From assembly GCF_051900535.1 (NCBI RefSeq), contig NZ_JBHZGI010000001.1, forward strand, positions 434,001 through 498,000: DNA of 64,000 nt, in the 5' to 3' direction. This document shows, piece after piece, positions 30,356-39,103 of this stretch; the stretch's first letter is position 1; each line of letters opens with the position of its first letter. Made by a program: the position numbers and the translations under genes. This stretch comes from Frateuria_A sp051900535. GTDB lineage: Bacteria > Pseudomonadota > Gammaproteobacteria > Xanthomonadales > Rhodanobacteraceae. The notes below the pieces were generated by a model. It saw only the letters and a list, made by a program, of their open reading frames with translations. It was not told where the DNA came from and made no database searches.

Positions 30356-31129
30356 TTACGGCTGGGTGGCCAGCCAGCGCTCCGCGCGTTCGACGTCCGC
30401 TTCGGTATCGATGCCGGGCGGGAACGGCTCGGGCGTCAGCCTCACGGCGATCGGAAAGCCGTGTTCCAGCACCCGCAGCTGTTCGAGCGATTCGGCCTGT
30501 TCGAGCGGCGTACGCGGCAGGCCGGTGTAGCGGCCCAGGAAGCCCGCGCGGTAGGCATAGATGCCGATGTGGCGCAGGAACGGCACGCCTTCCGGCAGTA
30601 CCTGGCGGTCGCTGACGAAGGCATCGCGCGCCCACGGCAGCGGCGCCCGGCTGAAGTACAGCGCGCGCCCATCCGCCCTGCGCACCAGCTTGACCACGTT
30701 CGGATCGAACAGTTCGTGCGCGGCGGTGACGGGCGTGGCCAGCGTGGCCATCGGCGCATCGTCCTCGGCCAGCGCAAGGGCCACTTCGCGGATGCCTGCG
30801 GCGGGTGCGAACGGCTCGTCGCCCTGGAGGTTCACGACGATGGCGTCAGCAGCCCAGCCATAGTGCTCGGCCACTTCGGCCAGCCTGTCGCTGCCGGAGG
30901 CGTGGTCGGCGCGGGTCATGCAGACATCGACGCCCTGCCCGTCCAGGGCTTCGGCGACGCGCGCATCATCCACCGCCACCACGACCCGGCCGGCGCCGGC
31001 CTGCAACGCCCGCTGGGCCACGCGCACGACCATCGGCACGCCGCCGATGGCACGCAGCGGCTTGGCCGGCAAACGGGTGGAACCGTAGCGGGCGGGGATG
31101 GCGACGATGAAGGGCGGAACGTCAGACAT
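30356..31129 (-). CDS. kdsB: 3-deoxy-manno-octulosonate cytidylyltransferase
   Basis: Activates Kdo with CTP for lipopolysaccharide inner-core synthesis. The 257-residue product has the nucleotidyltransferase loop IPARYGSTRLPAKPL near residue 10, then DHASGSDRLAEV and NLQGDEPF, both family hallmarks, and FLRHIGIYAYR near 190. The start at MSDVPPF is set by homology. It lies 82 nt downstream of aroA on the same strand and 135 nt upstream of uvrC. Confidence 0.96.
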   Translation of the reverse strand: MSDVPPFIVAIPARYGSTRLPAKPLRAIGGVPMVVRVAQRALQAGAGRVVVAVDDARVAEALDGQGVDVCMTRADHASGSDRLAEVAEHYGWAADAIVVNLQGDEPFAPAAGIREVALALAEDDAPMATLATPVTAAHELFDPNVVKLVRRADGRALYFSRAPLPWARDAFVSDRQVLPEGVPFLRHIGIYAYRAGFLGRYTGLPRTPLEQAESLEQLRVLEHGFPIAVRLTPEPFPPGIDTEADVERAERWLATQP

Positions 31130-31211
31130 GGCGTGGTGGGCTCGGGAAAGCGGCGAGCCTAGCATCGGGTGGGCAGGAGCGCGCGCTTGTCCCATCGCCA
31201 AACGGGCGCAA

Positions 31212-32537
31212 CTACGCGTCCGCCAGTGCGAACCCGCAACCGTTGGCCAGCTCCACGAACCCGGGGAACGAGGTCGCGACGTTGCGGCAATCCCCGATGC
31301 GCACGCTGCCCTTCGCCACGAGGCCGGCGACGGCGAAGCTCATGGCCACGCGATGGTCGCCGTGGCTTTCGATCGCGCCCGGCCCCAATCGGCCGCCGGT
31401 GATGATCGCGCCATCCGGCGTCTCTTCCACCTGTGCACCCAACGCGCGCAGGCCTGTCGCCATGCTGGCGATGCGGTCGGACTCCTTCACGCGCAGCTCG
31501 GCCGCACCGCATATCACGGTGGTGCCCTGCGCCGTTGCCGCGGCAACGAACAGAGCCGGAAACTCGTCGATCATGTCCGGCACCAGTTCGCCGGGAAGCT
31601 CGATGCCGCGCAGCGGCGCGTGGCGCACTCGCAGGTCGGCCACCGGCTCGCCGCCACTGTGGCGCTCGTCCAGCACCTCGATGTCGGCGCCCATCAGGCG
31701 CAAGGCCTGCAACAACCCGGTGCGGCGAGGATTCAGGCCAACCGCGCACAACGTCAGGTCGGATCCAGGCACCAGGCTTGCGGCCACCAGGAAGAACGCT
31801 GCTGAGGAGAAATCGGCGGGCACCTGCACGTCGATGGCGCACAGCGCATGGCCGCCCGTGAGGCGAGCGTGCCCCGGTGCGAATTCGATCGGCCAGCCGA
31901 ATGCGGCCAGCATGCGTTCGGTGTAGTCGCGGGTCGGATGCGGCTCCAGGATTTCGGTTTCGCCTTCGGCGTACAGACCGGCCAGAAGCAGCGCCGACTT
32001 CACCTGCGCACTGGCCACCGGCAGCTCGTAACGAATGCCGCGCAACCGTTGTCCCCCGTGCACCTGCAAGGGCGGCAAGCCCGCCTGCGAATCGATGCGG
32101 GCGCCCATCGAGGCGAGCGGTTCGGTAACACGGCGCATCGGCCGGCGCGAGAGCGACTCGTCGCCGACCAACGTGGCGTCGAACGCCTGCCCCGCCAGCA
32201 GGCCGGCGAGCAGGCGCATGCCGGTGCCGGCGTTGCCGCAGTCAAGTGGACGGTTGGCGCCGCGCAGCCCATGCAGGCCCACGCCATGCACCAGCCGCTC
32301 GCCTGGCCCCGGCGTTTCGATCGACACGCCCAGCTGCGCGAGCACCGCGGCCGTGGCGCGCGTGTCTTCACCCTCGAGGAAGCCGCGGATGCGCGAATCG
32401 CCCTCCGCCAGCGCAGCGAGCATCAGCGCGCGATGGGAAACGGACTTGTCGCCCGGCACCGTGAGCGTGCCACGCAGAGGGCCCGCCGGGCGACTGATCC
32501 AGTCGAGGCGGCCGGCCGTGTCGCTGGCGCCGCTCAC
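31212..32537 (-). CDS. aroA: 3-phosphoshikimate 1-carboxyvinyltransferase (EPSP synthase)
   Basis: Joins shikimate-3-phosphate and phosphoenolpyruvate in the shikimate pathway. The 441-residue protein carries VPGDKSVSHRALMLAAL, CGNAGTGMRLLAGLLAG and the ASAQVKSALLLAGL and RVKESDRI motifs. The frame is open upstream through pheA; the start is the GTG at 32537, which overlaps the pheA stop as GTGA, with GGTGG upstream. Transcription order serC-pheA-aroA is conserved in Xanthomonads. Confidence 0.95.
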   Translation of the reverse strand: MSGASDTAGRLDWISRPAGPLRGTLTVPGDKSVSHRALMLAALAEGDSRIRGFLEGEDTRATAAVLAQLGVSIETPGPGERLVHGVGLHGLRGANRPLDCGNAGTGMRLLAGLLAGQAFDATLVGDESLSRRPMRRVTEPLASMGARIDSQAGLPPLQVHGGQRLRGIRYELPVASAQVKSALLLAGLYAEGETEILEPHPTRDYTERMLAAFGWPIEFAPGHARLTGGHALCAIDVQVPADFSSAAFFLVAASLVPGSDLTLCAVGLNPRRTGLLQALRLMGADIEVLDERHSGGEPVADLRVRHAPLRGIELPGELVPDMIDEFPALFVAAATAQGTTVICGAAELRVKESDRIASMATGLRALGAQVEETPDGAIITGGRLGPGAIESHGDHRVAMSFAVAGLVAKGSVRIGDCRNVATSFPGFVELANGCGFALADA

Positions 32538-33622
32538 GGCAACGCCACCGGGTAGGAACCGAGCACGCGTAACTGCGTGGCGACCGGCCCCATGTCCCCG
32601 AGCGCTGCCTGCAGCGGTGCGTCGTCGATGTGGCCGGAAACGTCGATGAAGAACGCGTACTGCCACTTGCCCGTGTGCGCCGGCCGTGACTCGATGCGGT
32701 TCATGCTCACGCCGTGCTTGGCGAACGGGTTCAGCACGTCGTAAAGCGCGCCGGGCTTGTCGTTGACGGTGATAAGGAGCGAAGTGCGGTCGTTGCCCGA
32801 GGGCGGGAACAGCGAACGGCCGATCACCAGGAAGCGGGTGGTGTTGTCGGCGCGGTCCTCGATGCCTTCGGCGAGCGGCTTCAGGCCGTAGATCTTGCCG
32901 GCCGTCTTGCCCGCGATGGCTGCCGCGTCGTCGGCATGCCGGGCCAATCGCGCCGCTTCGGCGTTGCTGCTGACCGCCACGCACTCGACCTCCGGCAGGT
33001 TGATCCGCAGCCAGGTCTTGCACTGCTGCAGCGACTGCGCGTGCGCGAATATCCGCCGGATGTCACCCAGCGCACCGGCCTTCGACAGCAGGCACTGATG
33101 CACGCGCAGCTCGATCTCGCCGCAGATGCGTGCTTCGGAGGTCAGGAACATATCCAGGGTCACCTGGATCATGCCCTGTCCGGAGTTCTCCACCGGTACC
33201 ACGCCGAAATCTGCATGACCGGCGGCGACCTCCTGGAACACCTCCTCGATGCTGCCCAGTGGCAAGCCATAGGCCGCGTGGCCGAAATGCTTGCGCACCG
33301 CCTGCTCGCTGAAGGTGCCCTCGGGCCCGAGGAAGCCGACCTTGAGCGGGTCCTCCTGGGCCAGACACGAGGACATGATCTCGCGGAACAGGCGCACCAT
33401 CTCGGTGTCGGACAGCGGACCCTTGTTGCGGTCGACGACCATGCGCAGCACGTGCGCCTCGCGCTCGGGCCGGTAATAGTCGATCGCCGACAGGCCCTCG
33501 CCCTTGACCCGGGCAACCTCCCGCGCCCAGTTGGCGCGCTCGGAGATCAGCTCCTGGATATGGCGGTCGATGCTGTCGATGCGATCGCGCACCTTGCCCA
33601 GCGATTCCTTGGGATCGGTCAT
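32534..33622 (-). CDS. pheA: P-protein: chorismate mutase / prephenate dehydratase
   Basis: Bifunctional enzyme of phenylalanine synthesis. The 362 residues hold an AroQ chorismate mutase (residues 1-90, DSIDRHIQELISERANWA), a prephenate dehydratase domain from about 93 (VGFLGPEGTFSEQAV; VVPVENSGQGMI; NTTRFLVIGR) and a C-terminal ACT regulatory domain with ESRPAHTGKWQYAFFID. Feedback by phenylalanine through the ACT domain is known for the family. It lies 45 nt after serC and overlaps aroA. Confidence 0.97.
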   Translation of the reverse strand: MTDPKESLGKVRDRIDSIDRHIQELISERANWAREVARVKGEGLSAIDYYRPEREAHVLRMVVDRNKGPLSDTEMVRLFREIMSSCLAQEDPLKVGFLGPEGTFSEQAVRKHFGHAAYGLPLGSIEEVFQEVAAGHADFGVVPVENSGQGMIQVTLDMFLTSEARICGEIELRVHQCLLSKAGALGDIRRIFAHAQSLQQCKTWLRINLPEVECVAVSSNAEAARLARHADDAAAIAGKTAGKIYGLKPLAEGIEDRADNTTRFLVIGRSLFPPSGNDRTSLLITVNDKPGALYDVLNPFAKHGVSMNRIESRPAHTGKWQYAFFIDVSGHIDDAPLQAALGDMGPVATQLRVLGSYPVALP

Positions 33623-33667
33623 CTGGCTGTCCAGAAGTAAAGAAGTCCAAACGTTAACAGGGGACGC

Positions 33668-34753
33668 CTAGCCGTGGCGACGCGCGAAGTCGCGCATGAA
33701 GGCCACCAGCGCCTCGACGGCCTCCACCGGCACCGCGTTGTAGAGCGAGGCCCGCATGCCGCCCAATGCCTTGTGGCCCTTCAGAGCGAGCAGGCCTGCG
33801 GCTTCCGATTCGGCCAGGAAGGCAGCATCGAGCGTGCCGTCGTGCAGGGTGAAAGGCACGTTCATGCGCGAGCGCGAAGCTGGCTCGATCGGGTTGCGGT
33901 AGAAGCCATTCGAGCCGTCGATGGTTCCGTACAGCAGCGCTGCCTTTGCGCGGTTGCGCTCGCCCATCACCGCCAGACCGCCCTGCCCCTTCAGCCACTG
34001 GAACGTCAGCCGGGCCAGGTACCAGCCAAAGGTATTGGGCGTGTTGAGCATGGAACCGGCCGCGGCATGTTCGGCGTAACGGAAGATGCGCGCCATCGGT
34101 CGGCCCGGTCGCGCCAGCAGGTCGCGGCGGACGATCATGAGCACCAGGCCGGACGGGCCGATGTTTTTCTGCGCGCCGGCGTAGATCAGTCCGAAGCGGC
34201 GCACGTCCAGCGGCCCGGACAGGATGTTCGACGACATGTCCGCGACCAGCGGCACCTCGCCGACGTCGGGCGCGTCGTGGAATTCGACGCCATGGATGGT
34301 CTCGTTGGGCGTGTAGTGCACGTAGGCAGCCTGCGGATCCAGCCGCCACTCGCGGCGAGGCGGCAGGTGCAGGAAGCCGTCGGCCTTGCTGCTGGCGGCC
34401 ATGTTGACGCGCAGGTAAGGCGCCGCCTCGTCGGCGGCCTTCTCGCTCCAGTGCCCGCTCAGGACGTAATCGGCCGTTTCGCCCGGGCCGGCCAGGTTCA
34501 TCGGGATCTGCGCGAAGTGCTGCGTCGCGCCGCCCTGCAGGAACAGCACCGCGTAGTCGTCCGGGACCTCGAGCAGTTCGCGCAGGTCGGCCTCGGCCTG
34601 TTCGGCCATGGCGATGAAGCGCTTGCCGCGGTGGGACTGCTCCATCACCGAGGCACCGCTACCCTGCCAGTCCAGCAGTTCGCGCTGTGCCTGCTCGAGC
34701 ACCGCCTGCGGCAAGGCCGCCGGTCCCGCACTGAAGTTCCAGACCCTGGTCAC
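33668..34753 (-). CDS. serC: phosphoserine aminotransferase
   Basis: PLP enzyme of serine and pyridoxine synthesis. The 361-residue product has the PLP lysine in IYAGAQKNIGPSG and ends EALVAFMRDFARRHG like Xanthomonas SerC. I place the start at a GTG (34753), giving MTRVWNFSAGPAALP: it matches the family start and length exactly and has GAGGA eight bases upstream. In-frame ATGs at 34762 and 34768 would add three or five residues but lack a spaced ribosome-binding site. Confidence 0.94.
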   Translation of the reverse strand: MTRVWNFSAGPAALPQAVLEQAQRELLDWQGSGASVMEQSHRGKRFIAMAEQAEADLRELLEVPDDYAVLFLQGGATQHFAQIPMNLAGPGETADYVLSGHWSEKAADEAAPYLRVNMAASSKADGFLHLPPRREWRLDPQAAYVHYTPNETIHGVEFHDAPDVGEVPLVADMSSNILSGPLDVRRFGLIYAGAQKNIGPSGLVLMIVRRDLLARPGRPMARIFRYAEHAAAGSMLNTPNTFGWYLARLTFQWLKGQGGLAVMGERNRAKAALLYGTIDGSNGFYRNPIEPASRSRMNVPFTLHDGTLDAAFLAESEAAGLLALKGHKALGGMRASLYNAVPVEAVEALVAFMRDFARRHG

Positions 34754-34905
34754 TGCGCGCATCCTCATCGGGTGAGCACGCATTATGGCGCGGTGCAACA
34801 TGGCGTCGTCAAATCATCCGTTGCGCTGCCGTGCGGTTGGGTCGGATGGACAACTTCGCTAGTCTTGCCACTCGCATCTCGCCAAGCCCGCAGCCCCCAA
34901 AGTCG

Positions 34906-36042
34906 ATGCTCACCGCCCGCTTCCACCCTGCCATCGCCGAGCTTCCCGCGGCGACCTGGGATGCGCTGCGGGCGAGCGCCAACCCGTTTGTCTCGCACGC
35001 CTTCCTGCACCTGCTCGAACGCACCGGATGCATTCGCCCGGACTGGGGCTGGCAGGCCCACCACCTGGGCCTGTACGAGGACGACCGCCTGGTCGCCGCC
35101 GCGCCGCTGTACCTGAAGGGCAATTCGCACGGGGAGTTTGTGTTCGACTGGAGCTGGGCCAGTGCCTGGGAGCGTGCCGGCGGCGATTACTACCCGAAGC
35201 TGCTCAATGCCGTTCCTTACTCGCCCGTACCCGGCCCGCGGTTGCTCGCCGGCCAGGATGCGCGCGCGCCGCACCTTCGCCAGGCGCTGGTGGAGGCGAT
35301 GCGCGCGGAGACCGAACGCATGGGCTTGTCGTCGGCGCACGCCAATTTTCTGGAGGACGCGGAACTGGGCGCCTTCGGCGGCGACTGGCTGCCGCGATCG
35401 GACGTGCAGTTCCACTGGCACAACCACGGCTACCGCGGCTTCGACGACTTTCTCGCGACGCTCAAGGCCAAGAAACGCAAGAACATCCGGCATGAACGGG
35501 CACAGGTACGGGCCTCCGGCCTGGACATCCGCATCCGCGATGGCGCCAGCCTGGACAAGGACACCTGGCGCCAGATCCATGCGCTCTACGCCGGCACCTT
35601 CGACGCCAAGGGGAACCACGCCGCGTTGACGCGGGCGTTCTTCGAGGCGCTGGGCGACCTGGACGACGCCGTGCAGGTTGCCTGCGCGATGGACGGTGAA
35701 CGCATCGAGGCCATGGCGCTGTTCCTGCAAAGCGACACGGCGCTCTACGGTCGTTACTGGGGCGCCCGCGTGGAAGTGCCGGGGCTGCATTTCGAGCTTT
35801 GCTACTACCGCGGCATCGAGCATGCGATCGCCCGCGGCCTTGGACGTTTCGAGCCCGGCGCGCAGGGCGAACACAAGCTCGCGCGCGGCTTCGTGCCGGT
35901 ACGTACGCATTCACGCCATTACCTGGCCCACCCGCAGTTTCGCCGTGCCGTGCGCGAGGCGCTCGTCCACGAAGCGCAGGCCATGGACGACTACGCCGCC
36001 GAGCTGGCCACGCACGCGCCCTACGCCGGGGCCTGCCGGTGA
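34906..36042 (+). CDS. GNAT/FemAB-like protein (COG3146 family)
   Basis: A 378-residue cytosolic protein of the DUF482/COG3146 family, related to GNAT and FemAB acyltransferases. Recognisable parts are NPFVSHAFLHLLERTGC near 22-38, FVFDWSWASAWERAGGDYYPKL, NFLEDAELGAF, the Lys-rich KAKKRKNIRHERAQV and the C-terminal FEPGAQGEHKLARGFVPV. The acceptor is unknown. The start at MLTARFHPAIAE is by homology; ATG 34846 and GTG 34831 are in frame. The stop overlaps the aat start (GTGA). Confidence 0.85.
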   Translation: MLTARFHPAIAELPAATWDALRASANPFVSHAFLHLLERTGCIRPDWGWQAHHLGLYEDDRLVAAAPLYLKGNSHGEFVFDWSWASAWERAGGDYYPKLLNAVPYSPVPGPRLLAGQDARAPHLRQALVEAMRAETERMGLSSAHANFLEDAELGAFGGDWLPRSDVQFHWHNHGYRGFDDFLATLKAKKRKNIRHERAQVRASGLDIRIRDGASLDKDTWRQIHALYAGTFDAKGNHAALTRAFFEALGDLDDAVQVACAMDGERIEAMALFLQSDTALYGRYWGARVEVPGLHFELCYYRGIEHAIARGLGRFEPGAQGEHKLARGFVPVRTHSRHYLAHPQFRRAVREALVHEAQAMDDYAAELATHAPYAGACR

Positions 36043-36761
36043 TCCGCCTGCCACTGCTCGACCCGGCGTCGCCCGAGCGCTTTCCTGATCCCCGGCATGC
36101 GCTGGCCGAACCCAATGGCCTGCTCGCGTTCGGCGGCGACCTCTCGCCGCGCCGACTGCTGGCGGCCTACCAGCGCGGCATCTTTCCCTGGTTCAATCCG
36201 GGCGAGCCGATCCTGTGGTGGTCCCCCGATCCTCGCTGCGTGTTCGATACCGCGACGTTCCACGCCAACCGCAGCCTGCGCCGGGCTCTGGCCGGCAAGG
36301 ACTGGCGGGTCACGGTGGACGAGGCGTTCCTGCGCGTGATGCGCGCCTGCGCCGCACCGCGGCCGGACCAGCAGGGCACCTGGATCGGCCAGGCCATCAT
36401 CGACGCCTATGCCTCGCTGCACACGCAAGGCCATGCGCACAGCGTGGAGGTATGGGAGGGCGACGCGCTGATCGGCGGCGTGTACGGCGTGAGCGTGGGC
36501 CGGCTGTTCTGCGGCGAGTCGATGTTCAGCGCACGCAGCGGCGGGTCGAAATTGGCGCTGGTCGCGCTCGCGTCGTTATTGCGCGAGTGGCGGTTTCCGC
36601 TGCTCGATGCGCAGGTCAGCAACCCGCATCTGCTGGGACTCGGCGCCCGCGAGATGCCGCGCGATGCGTTCCTGGCCCAGGTGCGCACGCTCGTCGCGCA
36701 ACCGTTCGACCCGAGGTGCTGGCGCAAGGTCGCCGCGCGGCCCGCGAGCGATTACCTCTAG
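36039..36761 (+). CDS. aat: leucyl/phenylalanyl-tRNA-protein transferase
   Basis: Attaches Leu or Phe to N-terminal Arg or Lys of proteins, marking them for ClpAPS (N-degron pathway). The 240-residue product has FPDPRHALAEPNGLLAFGGDL, YQRGIFPWFNPGEPILWWSP and the SARSGGSKLALVAL and NPHLLGLGAREMPRDAF signatures. The start is GTG overlapping the upstream stop. Its TAG stop overlaps, on opposite strands, that of the convergent HD-GYP gene within CTAG. Confidence 0.96.
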   Translation: MIRLPLLDPASPERFPDPRHALAEPNGLLAFGGDLSPRRLLAAYQRGIFPWFNPGEPILWWSPDPRCVFDTATFHANRSLRRALAGKDWRVTVDEAFLRVMRACAAPRPDQQGTWIGQAIIDAYASLHTQGHAHSVEVWEGDALIGGVYGVSVGRLFCGESMFSARSGGSKLALVALASLLREWRFPLLDAQVSNPHLLGLGAREMPRDAFLAQVRTLVAQPFDPRCWRKVAARPASDYL

Positions 36762-37588
36762 GCCTGCGCCAGTTCCGGCGGCGGGCTCGCCATGCCCAAT
36801 GCCTTGATGGAAGGGTAATTGGCGAGGAACAACTCGATCAGCTGCGGATCGAGCTGGCTGCCGGCGGCCTGGCGCAGGTAGTCCAGCACCTCCTCCTCCG
36901 GCCAGGCCGGCTTGTAGACGCGCGGAAAGCTCAGGGCATCCCACACATCCACGATGCTGAAGACGCGCGCGGCGAGCGGTATCTCCTCGCCACGCAGGCC
37001 GCGCGGATATCCGCCGCCATCCCAGCGCTCGTGATGCGCGTAGGGGATGTCGATGGCGCCGCGCAGGAAGTCGACCTGCTCCATCAGCTCGCGACCGATC
37101 TCCGGGTGCCGGCGCATATGCGCCATCTCGGCCTCGTCGAGCTTGCCCGGCTTGATCAGGATGGCGTCGGGAATCGCGAGCTTGCCGATGTCGTGCAACA
37201 GCGCGCCGAACTTCACCGCGAGCAACGCCTCGCCATGCATGCCGGCCAGCCGCGCCAGCCCCATCGCCATCCGCATCACGCGGTCGGAGTGGTCGCGGGT
37301 CTCCTTGTGGCGGATGTCCATCGCCGACACGAGCACGCGCAAGGTCTGCTCGTGTCCTCGCACCAGCCGGCGGTTGATCGCGGCCAGGCGGCGGAGGTCC
37401 TTGCCGATCAGCCAATACAGCATCACGCCGGTCAGCATGACGAAGAACCAGCCCTTGACGCTTTGCGCCCAGACGCGTTGCGATGGATCCAGGACCAGCG
37501 ACGCGAGCGCACGGTCGGAGAGCCAGATCCAAAGGGACGCCAGCGCCACGTACAGGAATGCGATTCGGAACTGCGGGCTTATGGACAC
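36758..37588 (-). CDS. membrane-anchored HD-GYP domain protein
   Basis: A 276-residue protein with two N-terminal membrane helices (FRIAFLYVALASLWIWL; GWFFVMLTGVMLYWLI), a short linker and an HD-GYP domain: LLHDIGKLAIPD, the distal YAHHERWDGGGYPRGL and SIVDVWDAL. HD-GYP proteins hydrolyse cyclic-di-GMP. No separate sensory domain is visible. I choose the GTG at 37588 because CTGGAG precedes it; an ATG at 37624 would add 12 residues. It is convergent with aat, with overlapping stops. Confidence 0.88.
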   Translation of the reverse strand: MSISPQFRIAFLYVALASLWIWLSDRALASLVLDPSQRVWAQSVKGWFFVMLTGVMLYWLIGKDLRRLAAINRRLVRGHEQTLRVLVSAMDIRHKETRDHSDRVMRMAMGLARLAGMHGEALLAVKFGALLHDIGKLAIPDAILIKPGKLDEAEMAHMRRHPEIGRELMEQVDFLRGAIDIPYAHHERWDGGGYPRGLRGEEIPLAARVFSIVDVWDALSFPRVYKPAWPEEEVLDYLRQAAGSQLDPQLIELFLANYPSIKALGMASPPPELAQA

Positions 37589-37745
37589 GCCGGACTCCAG
37601 GCACCGGGATGGCACGGAGCGCATTCTTCCGTGCCCTGAGGAGGACTGTCGACAGCCTGTCCTCCGGCTGTACAGCCGGATGTGAAACGCGTGATCCAGC
37701 GCACATCCCGGCAACCTGGCGGCTGCCGAGGGAAAAAAGGGGGGG

Positions 37746-39005
37746 TCAGGCGGTCCGGACGGTGTACTTGCGAGCGACGTAATCGTCCAGGATGCCGACG
37801 AATTCCTCGGCGATGCGGTCGCCGCGCAGGGTCATCGCCTTTTCGCCGTCGATGAATACCGGCGCCGAGGGCGCCTCGCCGTTACCGGGCAGCGAGATGC
37901 CGATGTTGGCGTGCTTGGACTCGCCCGGCCCGTTCACGACGCAACCCATCACCGCTAGGGTGAGGTTCTCCACGCCGTCGTACATCACGCGCCATTCGGG
38001 CATCTTGGCGCGCACGTGGCTTTGCACGGTCTTGGCCAGTTCCTGGAAGAACTCGCTCGTGGTGCGGCCGCAGCCCGGGCAGGCGGTAACCAGCGGGGTG
38101 AACGCGCGCAGGCCCATGGTCTGCAGCAGTTCCTGCGCAACGATCACCTCCTGCGTGCGCGAGCCGCCGGGCTCGGGCGTCAGCGAGATGCGGATCGTGT
38201 CGCCGATGCCCTCCTGCAGCAGCACGGCCAGCGCGGCGGCCGAGGCGGTGATGCCCTTGGAGCCCATGCCGGCCTCGGTCAGGCCCAGGTGCAGCGCGTA
38301 GTCGCAACGGGCGGCCAGGTCGCGGTAGACGGCGATCAACTCCTGCACGCCGGAAACCTTGCAGGAAAGAATGATGCGGTCGCGCGGCAGGCCGAGCTGT
38401 TCGGCGCGCGCGGCCGAATCGAGCGCCGAGCGGATCAGCGCCTCGCGTGCGACCACGCCGGCATCCCACGGCTGCGCGCGTCGGGCGTTCTCATCCATCA
38501 GCGTGGCGACCATGCCCTGGTCCAGCGACCCCCAGTTGGCGCCGATGCGCACCGGTTTGCCGTACTGGATCGCCTTCTCGATGATCGAGGCGAACTGGGT
38601 GTCCTTCTTCTTGCCGAAGCCGACGTTGCCGGGGTTGATGCGGTATTTCGCCAGCACTTCGGCGCAGGCCGGCTCGGCTTCGAGCAACTGATGGCCGTTG
38701 TAGTGGAAGTCGCCCACGATCGGCACATCCACGCCCATCATCGCCAACCGTTCGGCGATGCGCGGCACCGCCGCCGCCGCGGCCGGCGTGTTCACCGTGA
38801 TGCGCACGACCTCGGAGCCCGCGCGTGCAAGCTCGGCGATCTGCTTGGCGGTGCTGGCCGGATCCTCGGTGTCGGTATTGGTCATCGACTGCACCACAAC
38901 CGGCGCGCCGCCACCCACCATCACCTTGCCCACACGCACGCCCACGCTTGGCCGGCGCACTGCGGGACCTGCCGGACGCGGCTGCTGGGAATCGGAATCG
39001 CTCAT
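37746..39005 (-). CDS. ispG: 4-hydroxy-3-methylbut-2-en-1-yl diphosphate synthase
   Basis: 4Fe-4S enzyme of the MEP isoprenoid pathway. The 419-residue product has VVVQSMTNTDTEDP near residue 38, FHYNGHQLL, RINPGNVG and the iron-sulfur ligands in ACPGCGR and in the C-terminal VMGCVVNGPGESKHANIG. The frame continues upstream through sat-facing sequence; the ATG at 39005 is the family start. It is separated by 98 nt from sat and is probably transcribed separately. Confidence 0.97.
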   Translation of the reverse strand: MSDSDSQQPRPAGPAVRRPSVGVRVGKVMVGGGAPVVVQSMTNTDTEDPASTAKQIAELARAGSEVVRITVNTPAAAAAVPRIAERLAMMGVDVPIVGDFHYNGHQLLEAEPACAEVLAKYRINPGNVGFGKKKDTQFASIIEKAIQYGKPVRIGANWGSLDQGMVATLMDENARRAQPWDAGVVAREALIRSALDSAARAEQLGLPRDRIILSCKVSGVQELIAVYRDLAARCDYALHLGLTEAGMGSKGITASAAALAVLLQEGIGDTIRISLTPEPGGSRTQEVIVAQELLQTMGLRAFTPLVTACPGCGRTTSEFFQELAKTVQSHVRAKMPEWRVMYDGVENLTLAVMGCVVNGPGESKHANIGISLPGNGEAPSAPVFIDGEKAMTLRGDRIAEEFVGILDDYVARKYTVRTA

Positions 39006-39103
39006 AGATCGAATGGGTATTGCGCCGCGCTGGCTGCGGCAATGCACAAGAATACCACCCGCGTTGCCCTCCTCCCCCTCCGGGCGGAGGGGGCCGAGGC
39101 GGG

